Positions 54,609-64,000 are shown, counted from the stretch's first letter. The stretch is 64,000 bases of DNA from Burkholderiaceae bacterium (GCA_017992055.1 JAGOPK010000001.1:930001-994000); one strand, 5' to 3'. A program made the numbers and translations. Notes: generated by a model not told the origin, from the letters alone.

Positions 54609-55412
54609 ATGAGACTCAATCAACTGCTGTTTCACTTTGCCAGCCCGCCGCGGGCCGATGCACTGGCCGCGCGCCTGCAGCGTCCGCTGCTGTGGCTGGC
54701 CCTGGCCCTGGGCCTGCCCGGCCTGTGGCTGGGCTTTGTCGCCACGCCGGCCGATGCGGTGCAGGGCGAGGGCTACCGGCTGATCTACCTGCATGTGCCG
54801 GCGTCCTGGCTGGCCATGTTCTGCTATGCCATGCTGGCGCTGTGGAGCGCCGTCGGCCTGGTCTGGCGCACCAAGCTGTCGTTCCTGATGGCGCGGGCCC
54901 TGCTGCCCAGCGGCCTGGTCTGGGCCGTGCTGAGCCTGGCCACCGGCGCGCTGTGGGGCCGGCCGATGTGGGGCACCTGGTGGGTCTGGGATGCGCGGCT
55001 GACCTCGTCGCTGCTGCTGCTGCTGCTGTACCTGGGCCTGGCCGCGCTGCAGCATGCCCATGAGGACGGCGAGCGCGGCGAACGCGCGGTGGCCCTGCTG
55101 GCCGTGCTGGGCGCGCTGAACCTGCCGGTGATCTATTTTTCGGTGCGCTGGTGGAACACCTTGCACCAGGGCGCCAGCATCGGCGCCGGCCACAGCAGCA
55201 TGGACCCGGCGATGCTGGCCGCCCTGCTGCTGTGCTGTTTTGCCGCCTGGGCCTGGACCGCGGCCACGGTGCTGGCGCGCTTTCGCCTGCTGCTGGCCCA
55301 GCGCCTGGCCAGCCAGCGCTGGATGGATGCGCTGCAGGCCGCCCCCGACCTCACCCCGCACGCCGCCGCCGAGGCGCCATCGCGCGCCGCACAGGAGACC
55401 TGCCATGCCTGA
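54609..55412 (+). CDS. ccmC: Heme handling protein CcmC
   Basis: 267 residues, six TM helices. Tryptophan-rich WWD-type motif WGTWWVWDARLTS (111-123) flanked by conserved His in YLHVPASW (H62) and NTLHQGAS. CcmC places heme on CcmE at the periplasmic side. The tail beyond about residue 240 is extended relative to many homologues. Overlaps ccmD by 8 bases. Confidence 0.93.
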   Translation: MRLNQLLFHFASPPRADALAARLQRPLLWLALALGLPGLWLGFVATPADAVQGEGYRLIYLHVPASWLAMFCYAMLALWSAVGLVWRTKLSFLMARALLPSGLVWAVLSLATGALWGRPMWGTWWVWDARLTSSLLLLLLYLGLAALQHAHEDGERGERAVALLAVLGALNLPVIYFSVRWWNTLHQGASIGAGHSSMDPAMLAALLLCCFAAWAWTAATVLARFRLLLAQRLASQRWMDALQAAPDLTPHAAAEAPSRAAQETCHA

Positions 55413-55593
55413 CTGGCTTGCGCCGCTGTTCAACATCCACTGGGCCGACTGGCCGGCGTTCTGGGCCATGGGCCGCCATGGCGCCTATGTCTGGCCGGCC
55501 GTGGCCCTGAGTGCCGTGCTGCTGCTGGCCGAGCGCTGGCAGCTGTCGCGCCAGATCCGCGCCCAGGGCCAGGCCGGGGAGGAGCGGTCATGA
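55405..55593 (+). CDS. ccmD: Heme exporter protein CcmD
   Basis: 62 residues: an N-terminal amphipathic part with [14 protein letters not shown] (the family's conserved GxHGxYVW-like segment), one TM helix (about 28-43) and a basic C-terminal tail. This small protein stabilises CcmC-CcmE and assists release of holo-CcmE. It overlaps ccmC and ccmE. Confidence 0.88.
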   Translation: MPDWLAPLFNIHWADWPAFWAMGRHGAYVWPAVALSAVLLLAERWQLSRQIRAQGQAGEERS

Positions 55594-56051
55594 AGCCCCG
55601 CCACCGCCGCCTGGGCCTGCTGCTGGCCGTGCTGCTGCTGCTGGGCCTGGCCGGCACGCTGGCCGCGCGCGCGCTGCGCAGCAACCTGGTGTTTTTCGTC
55701 ACGCCGGCGCAGATCGCCGCCGGCGAGGCCGCCGGTCGCGAGCTGCTGCGCGTGGGCGGCATGGTGCGCGCCGGCTCGGTGCGGCGCATCGGTGACGGCA
55801 CCGAGCTGCACTTCGTCATCGCCGACTCGCGCCATGCGGTGCCGGTGGTCTACCGCGGCGTGCTGCCCGACCTGTTTGCCGAAGGCCAGGGCGCGGTGGC
55901 CCAGGGCCGGCTGCAGGCCGATGGCACGCTGCAGGCCAGCGAGGTGCTGGCCAAGCACGACGAGAACTACCGGCCGCCGGGCATGGATGCCGCGCCCTCG
56001 GGCGCGGCCGGCCATCCCGGCGCCCAGGCCGCCACCGGAGCCCGGCCATGA
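55590..56051 (+). CDS. ccmE: Periplasmic heme chaperone CcmE
   Basis: 153 residues: N-terminal TM anchor (about 8-27), OB-fold domain, and the HDENY motif with heme-attaching H123 and Y127. The C-terminal tail after Y127 is Ala/Gly-rich and flexible. It carries heme covalently from CcmC to CcmF. Starts in ccmD's stop and overlaps ccmF. Confidence 0.94.
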   Translation: MKPRHRRLGLLLAVLLLLGLAGTLAARALRSNLVFFVTPAQIAAGEAAGRELLRVGGMVRAGSVRRIGDGTELHFVIADSRHAVPVVYRGVLPDLFAEGQGAVAQGRLQADGTLQASEVLAKHDENYRPPGMDAAPSGAAGHPGAQAATGARP

Positions 56052-58069
56052 CCGGCGAGCTGGGCCACCTGGCCCTGATGCTGGCCCTGGTGGCGGCGGC
56101 GGTGCAGGCCGCCGCCGGCCTGCTGCCCGGCGCACCGCCACGCCTGGCGGTGGCGGCGATGCGCCTGCAGGCCCTGGCCCTGGCCGGCGCCTTCACCGCA
56201 CTGTCGCTGGCCTTTGCGCAGCAGGACTTCACGCTGGTCTACGTGGTCCAGCACAGCAATGCCCAGCTGCCCATGCTTTACCGGCTGGCCGCGGTGTGGG
56301 GCGGCCACGAAGGCTCGATGCTGCTGTGGACCCTGGTGCTGGCCGGCTGGAGCCTGGTCGCCGCGCCGGCGCTGCAGCGCGGCGATGCGGGGCTGGCGCG
56401 CAGCACGCTGGGCGTGCTGGGCCTGGTGTCGCTGGCCATGCTGAGCTTTGTGCTGTTCACCTCCAACCCCTTCATCCGCCTGCTGCCGGCGGCCCAGGAC
56501 GGCCAGGACCTGAACCCGATGCTGCAGGACCCCGGCCTGGTGTTCCACCCGCCGCTGCTCTACCTGGGCTATGTGGGCACGGCCGTGCCGTTTGCGCTGG
56601 TCATCGCGCGGCTGCTGGCGCCGCCGCGGCCGGCCGGCGATGACTGGGTGCAGCTGCTGCGGCCGTTTGCGCTGTGGGCCTTTGCCTTTCTGACGCTGGG
56701 CATCGCACTCGGCAGCTGGTGGGCCTATTACGAGCTGGGCTGGGGCGGCTGGTGGTTCTGGGACCCGGTCGAAAACGCCTCGCTGATGCCCTGGCTGGCG
56801 CTGGCGGCCCTGCTGCATGCGCTGCCGGCGCGGCGCCAGCGTGGCGCCTTCGGCCTGTGGACCGGCGTGCTGGCGATTGCCGCCTTCGCGCTGAGCCTGA
56901 TCGGCACCTTCCTCGTGCGCTCGGGCGTGCTGACCTCGGTGCATGCCTTTGCCAGCGATCCGCGGCGCGGCGTGTGGATGCTGGCCCTGGTGGCGGTGAC
57001 GCTGCTGGCCTCGACCGCGCTGCTGGGCACGCGCGCCGCCCACCTGGCGCCGGCCCGGCCGCCACGGCCCTGGACCACGCTGTCGCGCGAGACCGGCCTG
57101 GCCCTGGCCGGTGCGCTGCTGGCCGCGGCCTGCGGCTCGGTGCTGCTGGGCACGCTGTATCCGCTGGCCATGGATGCCTTCGGCGGCGGCAAGATCTCGG
57201 TCGGCCCGCCGTACTTCGACGCGGTGATGGCGCCGCTGACCCTGCCCCTGGTGGCGCTGGCCGCGCTGGCGCCCTGGCTGGGCTGGGGCGAGTGCGAGCC
57301 GCGCCAGCTGCTGCGGCGCATGGCCGGCGCCCTGCTGGCCGCGCTGCTGCTGATCGTGGTCCTGCCCTGGGCCCTGCTGGAGGCCTATGGCCAGCTGCGC
57401 ATCGGCGTCTGGCTGGCCCTGGCCGTGGCCGGGCTGCTGGCCGCCAGCACCCTGGCCCATCTGCTGCCGCGCTGGCGGCGCAGCGGCGCCGGCGCCTGGG
57501 GCATGGCCCTGGCCCACCTGGGCGTGGCGGTGTTTGCCGTCGGCGTGGCCCTGGTCAACGGCCATGGCAGCGAGCGCGACCTGCGCCTGGCCCCCGGCGA
57601 GCGCGCCACGCTGGGCGGCTGCGCGCTGAGCTTCGACGCGGTGCGGCCGGTGCAGGGCCCCAACTACAGCGCGCTGCAGGGCCAGTTCACGCTGGACTGC
57701 CCGGGCGAGGCGCCCCGCCGCCTGCAGCCCGAGAAGCGCGCCTATCCCGGCGCGGCCATGCCGATGAGCGAGTCGGCCATCGTGCCCGGCCTGACCCGCG
57801 ACCTGTACCTGGCGATGGGCGACCATCTGGCCGACAAGCAGGCGCTGACCGGCGGTGGCACCGAGGCCCAGGCCCTGCAGGCGCCCTGGACGCTGCGCCT
57901 GCAGGTCAAGCCCTTCATGCGCTGGGTCTGGGCCGGCACCCTGCTGATGGCCCTGGGCGCCACGCTGGCCGCCCTCAGCCGGCAGCCGTGGCGGCGCCGC
58001 AGCGCCAACCCTGCCACCACCCCGCCCGGCCCCGCCGTGGCCACCACGCTGGCCGGAGACGCCGCATGA
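56048..58069 (+). CDS. ccmF: Cytochrome c heme lyase subunit CcmF
   Basis: 673 residues with many TM helices. WWD domain [18 protein letters not shown] (about 233-250), conserved His pairs near HEGSMLLW and [11 protein letters not shown], and a late periplasmic domain. It ligates heme to apocytochromes with CcmH and CcmI. It lies in a chain of 4-base overlaps from ccmE to ccmG. Confidence 0.95.
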   Translation: MTGELGHLALMLALVAAAVQAAAGLLPGAPPRLAVAAMRLQALALAGAFTALSLAFAQQDFTLVYVVQHSNAQLPMLYRLAAVWGGHEGSMLLWTLVLAGWSLVAAPALQRGDAGLARSTLGVLGLVSLAMLSFVLFTSNPFIRLLPAAQDGQDLNPMLQDPGLVFHPPLLYLGYVGTAVPFALVIARLLAPPRPAGDDWVQLLRPFALWAFAFLTLGIALGSWWAYYELGWGGWWFWDPVENASLMPWLALAALLHALPARRQRGAFGLWTGVLAIAAFALSLIGTFLVRSGVLTSVHAFASDPRRGVWMLALVAVTLLASTALLGTRAAHLAPARPPRPWTTLSRETGLALAGALLAAACGSVLLGTLYPLAMDAFGGGKISVGPPYFDAVMAPLTLPLVALAALAPWLGWGECEPRQLLRRMAGALLAALLLIVVLPWALLEAYGQLRIGVWLALAVAGLLAASTLAHLLPRWRRSGAGAWGMALAHLGVAVFAVGVALVNGHGSERDLRLAPGERATLGGCALSFDAVRPVQGPNYSALQGQFTLDCPGEAPRRLQPEKRAYPGAAMPMSESAIVPGLTRDLYLAMGDHLADKQALTGGGTEAQALQAPWTLRLQVKPFMRWVWAGTLLMALGATLAALSRQPWRRRSANPATTPPGPAVATTLAGDAA

Positions 58070-58650
58070 ACACCACCACCTCGCTGCCCCCGCCCGCCGC
58101 CCGCCCGCGCTGGCCGCTGTGGCTGGGCCTGGCGGCCATGGCCGGCCTGCTGCTGCTGCTGGGCCTGGGCCTGCGCCACGATCCGCGCGAGCTGCCGTCG
58201 GTGCTGGTCGGCAAGCCCTTCCCGGCCTTTGCGCTGCCGCTGCTGGATGGCGGCCGCATGCAGCAGGCCGACCTGGCCGGCCTGCCGCGCATCATCAATG
58301 TCTGGGCCAGCTGGTGCGCCACCTGCCGCGAGGAGCATCCGGCCCTGCTGGCCCTGGCCGCCGAGCTGCGTGCCGCCGGCCGCTCACAACAGCTGCTGGG
58401 CCTGAACTACAAGGACCAGGACGGCGCCGCGCGGCGCTGGCTGGCCGCCGACGGCAATCCGTACTCGGCCAGCATCGTCGATGCCGACGGCCGGCTGGGC
58501 ATCGAGCTGGGCGTCTACGGCGTGCCGGAGACCTTTGTCACCGATGCCCAGGGCCGCATCGTGCACAAGCATGTGGGCGCGCTGACGCCGCAGGTGGTGC
58601 GCGACACCCTGCTGCCGCTGCTGGCCCTGCCGGCCGGGGCACGGCGATGA
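58066..58650 (+). CDS. ccmG: Thiol:disulfide interchange protein CcmG (DsbE)
   Basis: 194 residues: TM anchor (about 18-36) and a thioredoxin fold with the active site WASWCATC (C84, C87) and the cis-Pro loop GVPETFVTD. It keeps apocytochrome cysteines reduced for heme attachment in the periplasm. Overlaps ccmF and ccmH by 4 bases each. Confidence 0.94.
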   Translation: MNTTTSLPPPAARPRWPLWLGLAAMAGLLLLLGLGLRHDPRELPSVLVGKPFPAFALPLLDGGRMQQADLAGLPRIINVWASWCATCREEHPALLALAAELRAAGRSQQLLGLNYKDQDGAARRWLAADGNPYSASIVDADGRLGIELGVYGVPETFVTDAQGRIVHKHVGALTPQVVRDTLLPLLALPAGARR

Positions 58651-59039
58651 AGCGCGCCCTGCTGCCCGCGCTGGCCATCGCCTGCAGCCAGGCCCTGGCC
58701 CAGGCACCGACGCCGCCGCTGGACGAGGTCCAGCTGCGCCAGTTCCTGCGCGAGCTGCGCTGCGTGGTGTGCCAGAACGAGAGCCTGGCCGATTCCACCG
58801 CGCCGCTGGCGCTGGACCTGAAGCGCGAGATCACGCAGCGCCTGGCCGCCGGCCAGAGCCCGCAGCAGGTGCGCGACTGGCTGACCCAGCGCTATGGCGA
58901 TTTCGTCAGCTACACGCCGCCGCTGAACAGCGCCACCGGCCTGCTGTGGGTCGGCCCGGCCCTGCTGGCCCTGCTGGGCGTGGGCGTGGTGCTGCGCCTG
59001 TCGCGCCGGCGCCCGGCGATCCAAGGAGACGAAGCATGA
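58647..59039 (+). CDS. ccmH: Cytochrome c maturation protein CcmH
   Basis: 130 residues: signal peptide (about 1-19), a three-helix domain with the LRCVVCQNESLADS motif (C39, C42), TM helix near the C-terminus (about 96-115) and a short cytoplasmic tail. This is the short CcmH type that lacks the fused TPR part; the TPR protein follows as a separate ccmI gene. Confidence 0.93.
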   Translation: MKRALLPALAIACSQALAQAPTPPLDEVQLRQFLRELRCVVCQNESLADSTAPLALDLKREITQRLAAGQSPQQVRDWLTQRYGDFVSYTPPLNSATGLLWVGPALLALLGVGVVLRLSRRRPAIQGDEA

Positions 59040-59800
59040 ATACGCTGCCCGGCTGGCTGCTGCCTTTTCTGGGCACGGCGGTGGTGGGCCTGGGCGCCGC
59101 CAGCGCCTGGATGACCGCGGCGGCCACACCCGCTGCAACAGCGGCCGCAGGCCCTGCCAGCCCGGGACCGACGCCCCCGGCCGATGGGCGTGGGCGCAGC
59201 GGCCGCGCCTGGCGCTGGGGCCTGACCCTGGGCCTGCCGCTGGCCGTGCTGTCGCTGTACGTGGCCCTGGGCCATCCCCGCGCGCTCGACCCGGCCCAGC
59301 GCGCCCGCCCGGCCGATGCCCAGACCATGGTCGACAAGCTGGCCGCGCGCCTGGCCGCCGGCGAGGGCTCGGCGCAGGATTGGGCCATGCTGGCGCGCTC
59401 GTACCGCGTGCTGGATCGCGAGGCCGATGCCGCCGCCGCCTACGAGCGTGCCGAATCGCTGGCCCTGGCCGATGCCGACCTGCTGGCCGACTGGGTGGAG
59501 GCGCGGCTGCTGTCCGGCGGCCGGCAGTTTGATGCGCGCTCGCTGCAGCTGCTGCAGCAGGGCCTGGCGCTGGCGCCGCAGCATCCGGGCCTGCTGCTGC
59601 TGGACGGCCTGGCCGCCTTGCAGCAGGGCCAGCGGGCGCGGGCGGTGACCCGTTTTGCCACGCTGCGCGAGCTGCAGCCCGAGGGCAGCCCGGACCGCCA
59701 GGCGATGGACAGTGCGCTGGCCGAGCTGGCCGCGGGCCGCGATCCGCGGCGCCTGGGCCAGGCCCAGACCAAGCCTCAGGAGCCCGCAGCCAGGCCCTGA
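59036..59800 (+). CDS. ccmI: Cytochrome c maturation TPR protein CcmI (short form)
   Basis: 254 residues: two TM helices (about 7-26 and 61-79) around a short Ala/Pro-rich linker, then TPR units (about 105-230) with DWAMLARSYRVLDREADAAAAYERA and similar repeats. CcmI chaperones apocytochrome C-termini to CcmF. It is shorter than many CcmI proteins (about 400 residues), lacking the extended C-terminal domain. The end overlaps the convergent pseudopilin-like gene by 25 bases. Confidence 0.87.
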   Translation: MNTLPGWLLPFLGTAVVGLGAASAWMTAAATPAATAAAGPASPGPTPPADGRGRSGRAWRWGLTLGLPLAVLSLYVALGHPRALDPAQRARPADAQTMVDKLAARLAAGEGSAQDWAMLARSYRVLDREADAAAAYERAESLALADADLLADWVEARLLSGGRQFDARSLQLLQQGLALAPQHPGLLLLDGLAALQQGQRARAVTRFATLRELQPEGSPDRQAMDSALAELAAGRDPRRLGQAQTKPQEPAARP

Positions 59801-60168
59801 AATTCGGTCTGCAGGCCCGATTCGGCCTGCATCAGCGTGCAGCTGCGGCCGTCGCGGGCCTCGGCCGCCAGCAAGGGCTGCGGCGCCACGCTGTAGCCGG
59901 CCGGCAGGCCGCCGATCAGCAGGGCCGCCAGGTCCTGGCAGTCGCGCACCGGCTGGCAGGCGAGCCCGCCCTGGCACAGCGCCTGGTTGACGGCCATGGC
60001 CCGCGTGGCGGTGCCGGCCAGCTGCTGCAGCGCCACCTCGCGCGCCTCGTGCTGCAGCTCCACCAGGCGCGGCAGCAGCGTGCTGGCGCCCACGCCCACC
60101 AGCAGGGCGCCGACCACGGGGTCGAGCAGGCTGAAGCCGCGGCGGCGGGGGCGGGGAAGGGACGGCAT
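59776..60168 (-). CDS. Type IV pilin-like prepilin/pseudopilin protein
   Basis: 130 residues with a short basic leader and prepilin-like cleavage site RRRG/FSLLDPVVGALL, then a hydrophobic helix (to about residue 33) and a small domain with several Cys. Residue 5 after the cleavage site is Asp rather than the usual Glu. It could be a minor pilin or type II secretion pseudopilin; no pilus gene is nearby. It converges with ccmI, overlapping its end by 25 bases. Confidence 0.62.
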   Translation of the reverse strand: MPSLPRPRRRGFSLLDPVVGALLVGVGASTLLPRLVELQHEAREVALQQLAGTATRAMAVNQALCQGGLACQPVRDCQDLAALLIGGLPAGYSVAPQPLLAAEARDGRSCTLMQAESGLQTEFQGLAAGS

Positions 60169-60222
60169 GCCGGCATTCTGGGCCGGCGCCGCCCAGCCGC
60201 CCAGCCCCAGATCAGGCGGGCT

Positions 60223-61512
60223 TCAGGCCGATTTCAGGCGCCACAGCGAGGTGACTTCGCGCGCGCGCGCCGCATGCAGCGCATCGCCGGCGTCCTGGGC
60301 CTTGGCATGGCGCGGGCGGATGTCCTGGCGGCCGGCCACCACCAGGCCGGCCTCGGCAATCCAGGCCAGCAGCTGCTCGCGGCTGCGCAGGCCCAGGTGC
60401 TCGGCCAGGTCCGACAGGATCAGCCAGCCCTCGCCGCCGGGCAGCAGATGCGCGGCCAGGCCGGACAGGAAGGCGCGCAGCATGCGGCTGTCGGGGTCGT
60501 ACAGCGCGGCCTCGATGGGCGCATGCGGACGTGCCGGCAGCCAGGGCGGGTTGCACAGGGCCAGGGCGGCGCGGCCCTCGGGCCACAGCTGCTCTGGTCC
60601 GGTGGCCAGCAGTTCCACCGCCTTGCTGCACTTCAGGCGCTGCAGATTGTCCTGGGCGCAGGCCAGCGCACGCGGGTCGCAGTCGGTGGCGACGATGCGC
60701 TTGACGCCGCGCCGCGCCAGCAGCGCCGCCAGCACGCCGGTGCCGGTGCCCAGGTCGAAGGCCAGGCCGCCCTGCTGCAGCGCCGCCGGCAGCGGGGCCT
60801 GGGCCACCAGGTCCAGGTATTCGCCACGCACCGGGCTGAACACGCCGTAGTGCGGATGGATGCGCGCGCCGCCCAGGGCGTCGAGCGGCAGGCCCTTGCG
60901 CCGCCACTCATGCGCGCCGATCAGGCCCAGCAGCTCGCGCAGCGAGGCCACGCTGGCCTGCGAGGCATCGGCACTGCCCGGGCCCCAGGCCTCGCTGCAG
61001 GCCTCGCGCACATCGGGCGCGCGGCGCAGCGGGATGCTGTGGTCGGCATCGAAGGGCAGCAGCAGCATGCCCAGGATGCGCGCCCGCTCGGCCTGGGCCT
61101 TGCGGTGCAGGTGGAAAGCGGCGGCCGCGGCCTCGGCGGCGGCCGGGTCGGCGCCGGTCGCTGCGCTGTCGGCCTCAACCGCCTTGGCCTTGCGCACAAA
61201 GGGTCCGCTGGCGGGTGCGGCTGAGGCCCGGGCCAGCGTGGGCGTGGCGGCCTGTGCCGCCGCCTTGGGCTTGTGCGGCTTGCGCTCGACGCGCCGCGTC
61301 AGCGCCTGCAGCAGCAACTTGGCATTGTGGAAGTCGCCGCACCACAGCAGGCCCGTGCCTTCGCAGGCCAGGCGGTAGGCGGTGTCGGCATTCAGCTGGT
61401 CGTCGACCAGCTGCACGCGCTTGGGCGGGCGGGCGCCCGACTCGCTGCGCCAGCGCACGGTGTGGGAGGCGCCGTCGGCGTCGGTCCAGCTCAGGGTGGG
61501 GTGGTCGGTCAT
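60223..61512 (-). CDS. SAM-dependent methyltransferase (RsmC/PrmC-like)
   Basis: 429 residues. A C-terminal class I methyltransferase domain (about 225-429) with SAM loop FDLGTGTGVLAALLA, ATDCDPRALACAQDN and catalytic NPPWLPA motif of N-methyltransferases acting on planar nitrogen. The N-terminal half holds an unrelated region (ADTAYRLACEGTGLLWCGDFHNAKLLLQAL part at 43-72) followed by an Ala/Lys-rich linker (about 76-135). Probable target is rRNA, tRNA or a protein glutamine; undetermined. Overlaps the flavoprotein gene's end by 4 bases. Confidence 0.82.
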   Translation of the reverse strand: MTDHPTLSWTDADGASHTVRWRSESGARPPKRVQLVDDQLNADTAYRLACEGTGLLWCGDFHNAKLLLQALTRRVERKPHKPKAAAQAATPTLARASAAPASGPFVRKAKAVEADSAATGADPAAAEAAAAAFHLHRKAQAERARILGMLLLPFDADHSIPLRRAPDVREACSEAWGPGSADASQASVASLRELLGLIGAHEWRRKGLPLDALGGARIHPHYGVFSPVRGEYLDLVAQAPLPAALQQGGLAFDLGTGTGVLAALLARRGVKRIVATDCDPRALACAQDNLQRLKCSKAVELLATGPEQLWPEGRAALALCNPPWLPARPHAPIEAALYDPDSRMLRAFLSGLAAHLLPGGEGWLILSDLAEHLGLRSREQLLAWIAEAGLVVAGRQDIRPRHAKAQDAGDALHAARAREVTSLWRLKSA

Positions 61513-62792
61513 CGTGGACGGTTCTGTTCGGCCCGCCATTGCAGCACGCCGGCGCCGGCAGCGCGACCGCTGGCGATGCAGGCGGTGAGCAGATAGCCGC
61601 CGGTGGGCGCTTCCCAGTCCAGCATTTCGCCGGCGGCGAACACGCCGGGACAGGCCTTCAGCATCAGCCGCGGGTCCAGCGCCGACGCGGCAATGCCGCC
61701 GGCGGTGCTGATGGCCTCGGCCAGCGGCCGCGGCGCGGCCAGCGGCAGCGGCAAGGCCTTCAGCGCCGTGGCCAGCGTGGCCGCATCGGCCAGCTGGGCG
61801 GGCGTGAGCCGCTCGTGCAGCAGGGCCAGCTTGAGCCCGGCAATGCCCAGCCGGCTCTTCAGGTGCGTGGCCAGGCTGCGCGGGCCACGCGGCCGCGACA
61901 CCTCGGCCAGCACCTGGGCCGGCCTGTGGTCGGGCAGCAGGTCCAGCCACAGCGTGGCCTGGCCGTCGCGGTGGATGGCCTCGCGCAGCGGCGCCGACAG
62001 CGCATACACCAGGCTGCCTTCGACACCGGTGTCGGTGAGCACAAATTCGCCCTGGCGGCGCGAGCCGGCATCGTCGCCGACCCAGGCCACCACCGGCTTC
62101 ACCGGCTGGCCGGCAAAGCGCTGGCGCAGGTAGTCGCTCCAGCCCGAGCCCGGTGCGCCATCGGCCAGGCGCGGTGCCAGGTCAAAGCCGCAGTTGGCCG
62201 CCTGCAGCGGCGCGATGGCCACGCCGCGCTCGGCCAGCAGCGGCGCCCAGGCACCGTCCGAGCCCAGGCGCGGCCAGCTGGCGCCGCCCAGGGCCAGCAC
62301 GGTGGCCGCGGGCCGCAGTAGCAGCTCGCCCGCGGGCGTGGCCAGGCGCAAGGCGCCGTCGTCGCTCCAGCCCAGCCAGCGGTGGCGGGCATGCAGGCGC
62401 ACGCCGGCCGCGCGCAGCCGGTGCAGCCAGGCGCGCAGCAGCGGCGCGGCCTTCATGTCGGTGGGGAAGACGCGGCCGGAGCTGCCGACGAAGGTGTCGA
62501 TGCCCAGGCCGCCAGCCCAGGCGCGCAGCGCGTCGGCATCGAAGCCACGCAGCAGCGGCTCCAGCCAGGGCCGGGCGGGGCCGTAGCGCTGCAGAAAAGG
62601 CTCCAGCGGCTCGGAATGGGTCAGGTTCAGCCCGCCGCGGCCGGCGAGCAGGAACTTGCGGCCCACCGAGGGCATGGCGTCGTAGAGGTCGACCTGGGCG
62701 CCGCCAGCGGCCAGCACCTCGGCCGCGGCCAGGCCGGCCGGGCCGCCGCCGATCACCGCCACCGAAGTGGCGCCGTTCAGGGCGGTGCTCAA
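61509..62792 (-). CDS. FAD-dependent flavoprotein (HI0933/BaiN-like family)
   Basis: 427 residues from a TTG that overlaps the stop of the upstream efflux gene. Dinucleotide-binding GGGPAGLAAAEVLAAGGAQV, FLLAGRGGLNLTHSEP, LALGGASWP and a C-terminal AGEMLDWEAPTGGYLLTACIASG region are typical of this oxidoreductase family. The substrate is unknown for most members. The TTG start is chosen because it couples with the previous gene and gives a normal N-terminus. Confidence 0.86.
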   Translation of the reverse strand: MSTALNGATSVAVIGGGPAGLAAAEVLAAGGAQVDLYDAMPSVGRKFLLAGRGGLNLTHSEPLEPFLQRYGPARPWLEPLLRGFDADALRAWAGGLGIDTFVGSSGRVFPTDMKAAPLLRAWLHRLRAAGVRLHARHRWLGWSDDGALRLATPAGELLLRPAATVLALGGASWPRLGSDGAWAPLLAERGVAIAPLQAANCGFDLAPRLADGAPGSGWSDYLRQRFAGQPVKPVVAWVGDDAGSRRQGEFVLTDTGVEGSLVYALSAPLREAIHRDGQATLWLDLLPDHRPAQVLAEVSRPRGPRSLATHLKSRLGIAGLKLALLHERLTPAQLADAATLATALKALPLPLAAPRPLAEAISTAGGIAASALDPRLMLKACPGVFAAGEMLDWEAPTGGYLLTACIASGRAAGAGVLQWRAEQNRPR

Positions 62793-64000
62793 TGCGCGCC
62801 CCCGGCATCCACCGCGGTGGCCACGCCGGGCTTGGGCCGCTGCGGCCGGCTCAGCCAGACCAGGCCGATCAGCAGCAGGAACAGCACCGACGACAGGTGG
62901 AACAGGTCGGTGGCGGCCATCGTGAAGGCCTGCTGGTCGATCAATCGGTTGATGCTGGCCGAGGCCTGCTCGGGCGTCAGGCCGCTGGCGGCCAGGCCGG
63001 ACAGCGATTGCATGGCCGTGGCATTGCCGGCGTTGATGGTTTCGGCGAGGTGGGCATGGTGCATGGCCGCCCTATCCTCCCACAGCGTGGTGAAGATCGA
63101 GGTGCCGATGGCACCGGCGGTGATGCGCACGAAGTTCGACAGGCCCGAGGCCGAGGGCAGCTGCTCGGGCGTGAGGCCGCTGAAGGTGATGGACTGCAGC
63201 GGGATGAAGAAGAACGCCATTGCCGCGCCCTGCAGCAGCGTGGGCACCAGGATGGTGGCGAACGGCGCCTGGGTGTTGAACTGCGAGCGCATCCACAGCA
63301 CCGCGGCAAAGCCCAGGAAGGCCACCGTGGCCAGGCGGCGCGGGTCGATGCGGCCGACGTTCTTGCCCACCCAGGGCGAAAACACGATCGCCAGCAGGCC
63401 CACCGGCGCCGTGGCCCAGCCGGCCCAGGTGGCGGTGTAGCCCATCCACTGCTGCAGCCACAGCGGCAGCAGCACCACATTGCCGAAGAACAGGCCATAG
63501 CCCACCGACAGCGCCGCCGTGCCCATGACGAAGTTGCGCCGCGCAAACAGCCGCAGGTTGACGATGGGATGGGGCTCGGTCAGCTCCCAGACCAGGAAGA
63601 AGGCCAGGCCCACCACCGCGGCCAGGGCCAGCAGCACGATCTCGGTGGAGCTGAACCAGTCGTTCTCCTTGCCCAGGTCGACCATCAGCTGCAGCGCGCC
63701 CACCCACAGCACCAGCAGGGCCAGGCCCACGCGGTCCAGCGGCACGCGGCGGGGTCCGGGATCGCGCTTGCGGTAGATGCTCCAGGTCACGGCGGCGGCG
63801 AACAGGCCCACCGGCACATTGATGTAGAAGATCCAGGGCCAGCTGATGTTGTCGGTGATCCAGCCGCCCAGCAGCGGCCCGGTGACCGGCGCCACCAGGG
63901 TGGTCATGGCCCACATGGCCATCGCCGTGCCGGCCTGGGCCGGCGGATAGCTGGCCAGCAGCAGGGTCTGCGACAGCGGGATCAGCGGCCCGGCCACCAG
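62789..64000 (-). CDS. DHA2-family MFS efflux transporter (EmrB/QacA type, 5' partial)
   Basis: The frame runs off the right edge; at least 403 residues of the C-terminal part are present. Motif C-like segment GPLLGGWITDNISWPWIFYINVPVGLF and several TM helices identify the 14-helix DHA2 (EmrB/QacA) drug:proton antiporters. The N-terminal helices, and any EmrA/TolC partners, would lie beyond 64000. It is followed by the flavoprotein and methyltransferase genes with 4-base overlaps, forming a minus-strand unit. Confidence 0.9.
   Translation of the reverse strand: MVAGPLIPLSQTLLLASYPPAQAGTAMAMWAMTTLVAPVTGPLLGGWITDNISWPWIFYINVPVGLFAAAVTWSIYRKRDPGPRRVPLDRVGLALLVLWVGALQLMVDLGKENDWFSSTEIVLLALAAVVGLAFFLVWELTEPHPIVNLRLFARRNFVMGTAALSVGYGLFFGNVVLLPLWLQQWMGYTATWAGWATAPVGLLAIVFSPWVGKNVGRIDPRRLATVAFLGFAAVLWMRSQFNTQAPFATILVPTLLQGAAMAFFFIPLQSITFSGLTPEQLPSASGLSNFVRITAGAIGTSIFTTLWEDRAAMHHAHLAETINAGNATAMQSLSGLAASGLTPEQASASINRLIDQQAFTMAATDLFHLSSVLFLLLIGLVWLSRPQRPKPGVATAVDAGGAH

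Overview
This window is chromosomal DNA from a high-GC betaproteobacterium. The dcw gene order, the nirSTB-type denitrification locus next to a ccm operon, the DUF3325/PepSY/DUF3649 iron module and the shortened RNase P RNA point to Burkholderiales, perhaps Rubrivivax/Leptothrix-like. That placement is inferred from gene content; no database was searched. I found no phage, insertion sequence, CRISPR array or tRNA. Both edges cut a gene: a hybrid histidine kinase on the left and a DHA2-type efflux pump on the right.

Layout. 1-5.7 kb: hybrid kinase, cysteine synthase, RNase P RNA, Bcr/CflA-like exporter and a periplasmic alpha-carbonic anhydrase with a long charged linker. 5.7-11 kb: OmpR-type two-component system, a trimeric porin followed by three hairpins, and a Sel1-repeat protein. 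11-17.7 kb (minus strand): a Fur-type iron uptake locus made of FecI-like sigma, FecR-like regulator, STN-containing TonB receptor, DUF3649, PepSY membrane protein and DUF3325. 17.9-36.6 kb: a complete dcw cluster (mraZ, rsmH, ftsL, ftsI, murE, murF, mraY, murD, ftsW, murG, murC, ddl, ftsQ, ftsA, ftsZ, then lpxC). Most junctions overlap by a few bases, and MraZ-type repeats lie in front. 36.6-41 kb: two small membrane proteins, ruvC, a CDP-diacylglycerol synthase-like and an acyltransferase gene, and an acyl-CoA synthetase.

41-53 kb is the nitrite-reduction locus. On the minus strand it runs nirS, nirT, nirB, a cupredoxin, an N-terminally shortened heme-d1 propeller relative, nirC, nirF, nirDL, nirG, nirH, nirJ, nirN. 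nirE is divergent from nirS and is followed by ccmABCDEFGHI (53.1-59.8 kb). Together these genes make the reductase, its electron carriers, heme d1 and the c-type cytochrome maturation machinery. 59.8-64 kb: a pseudopilin-like protein, a methyltransferase, a flavoprotein and the efflux pump.

The most interesting signal is regulatory. Three palindromes with FNR/Dnr geometry but TTGAA or TTGAC half-sites lie in front of nirS/nirE, nirC and ccmA. Each has a similar candidate -10 element 32-33 bp from its centre. This suggests one anaerobic regulator drives reductase, heme d1 and cytochrome assembly genes together. The cupredoxin and the shortened d1-like protein between nirB and nirC are the best candidates for undescribed components.
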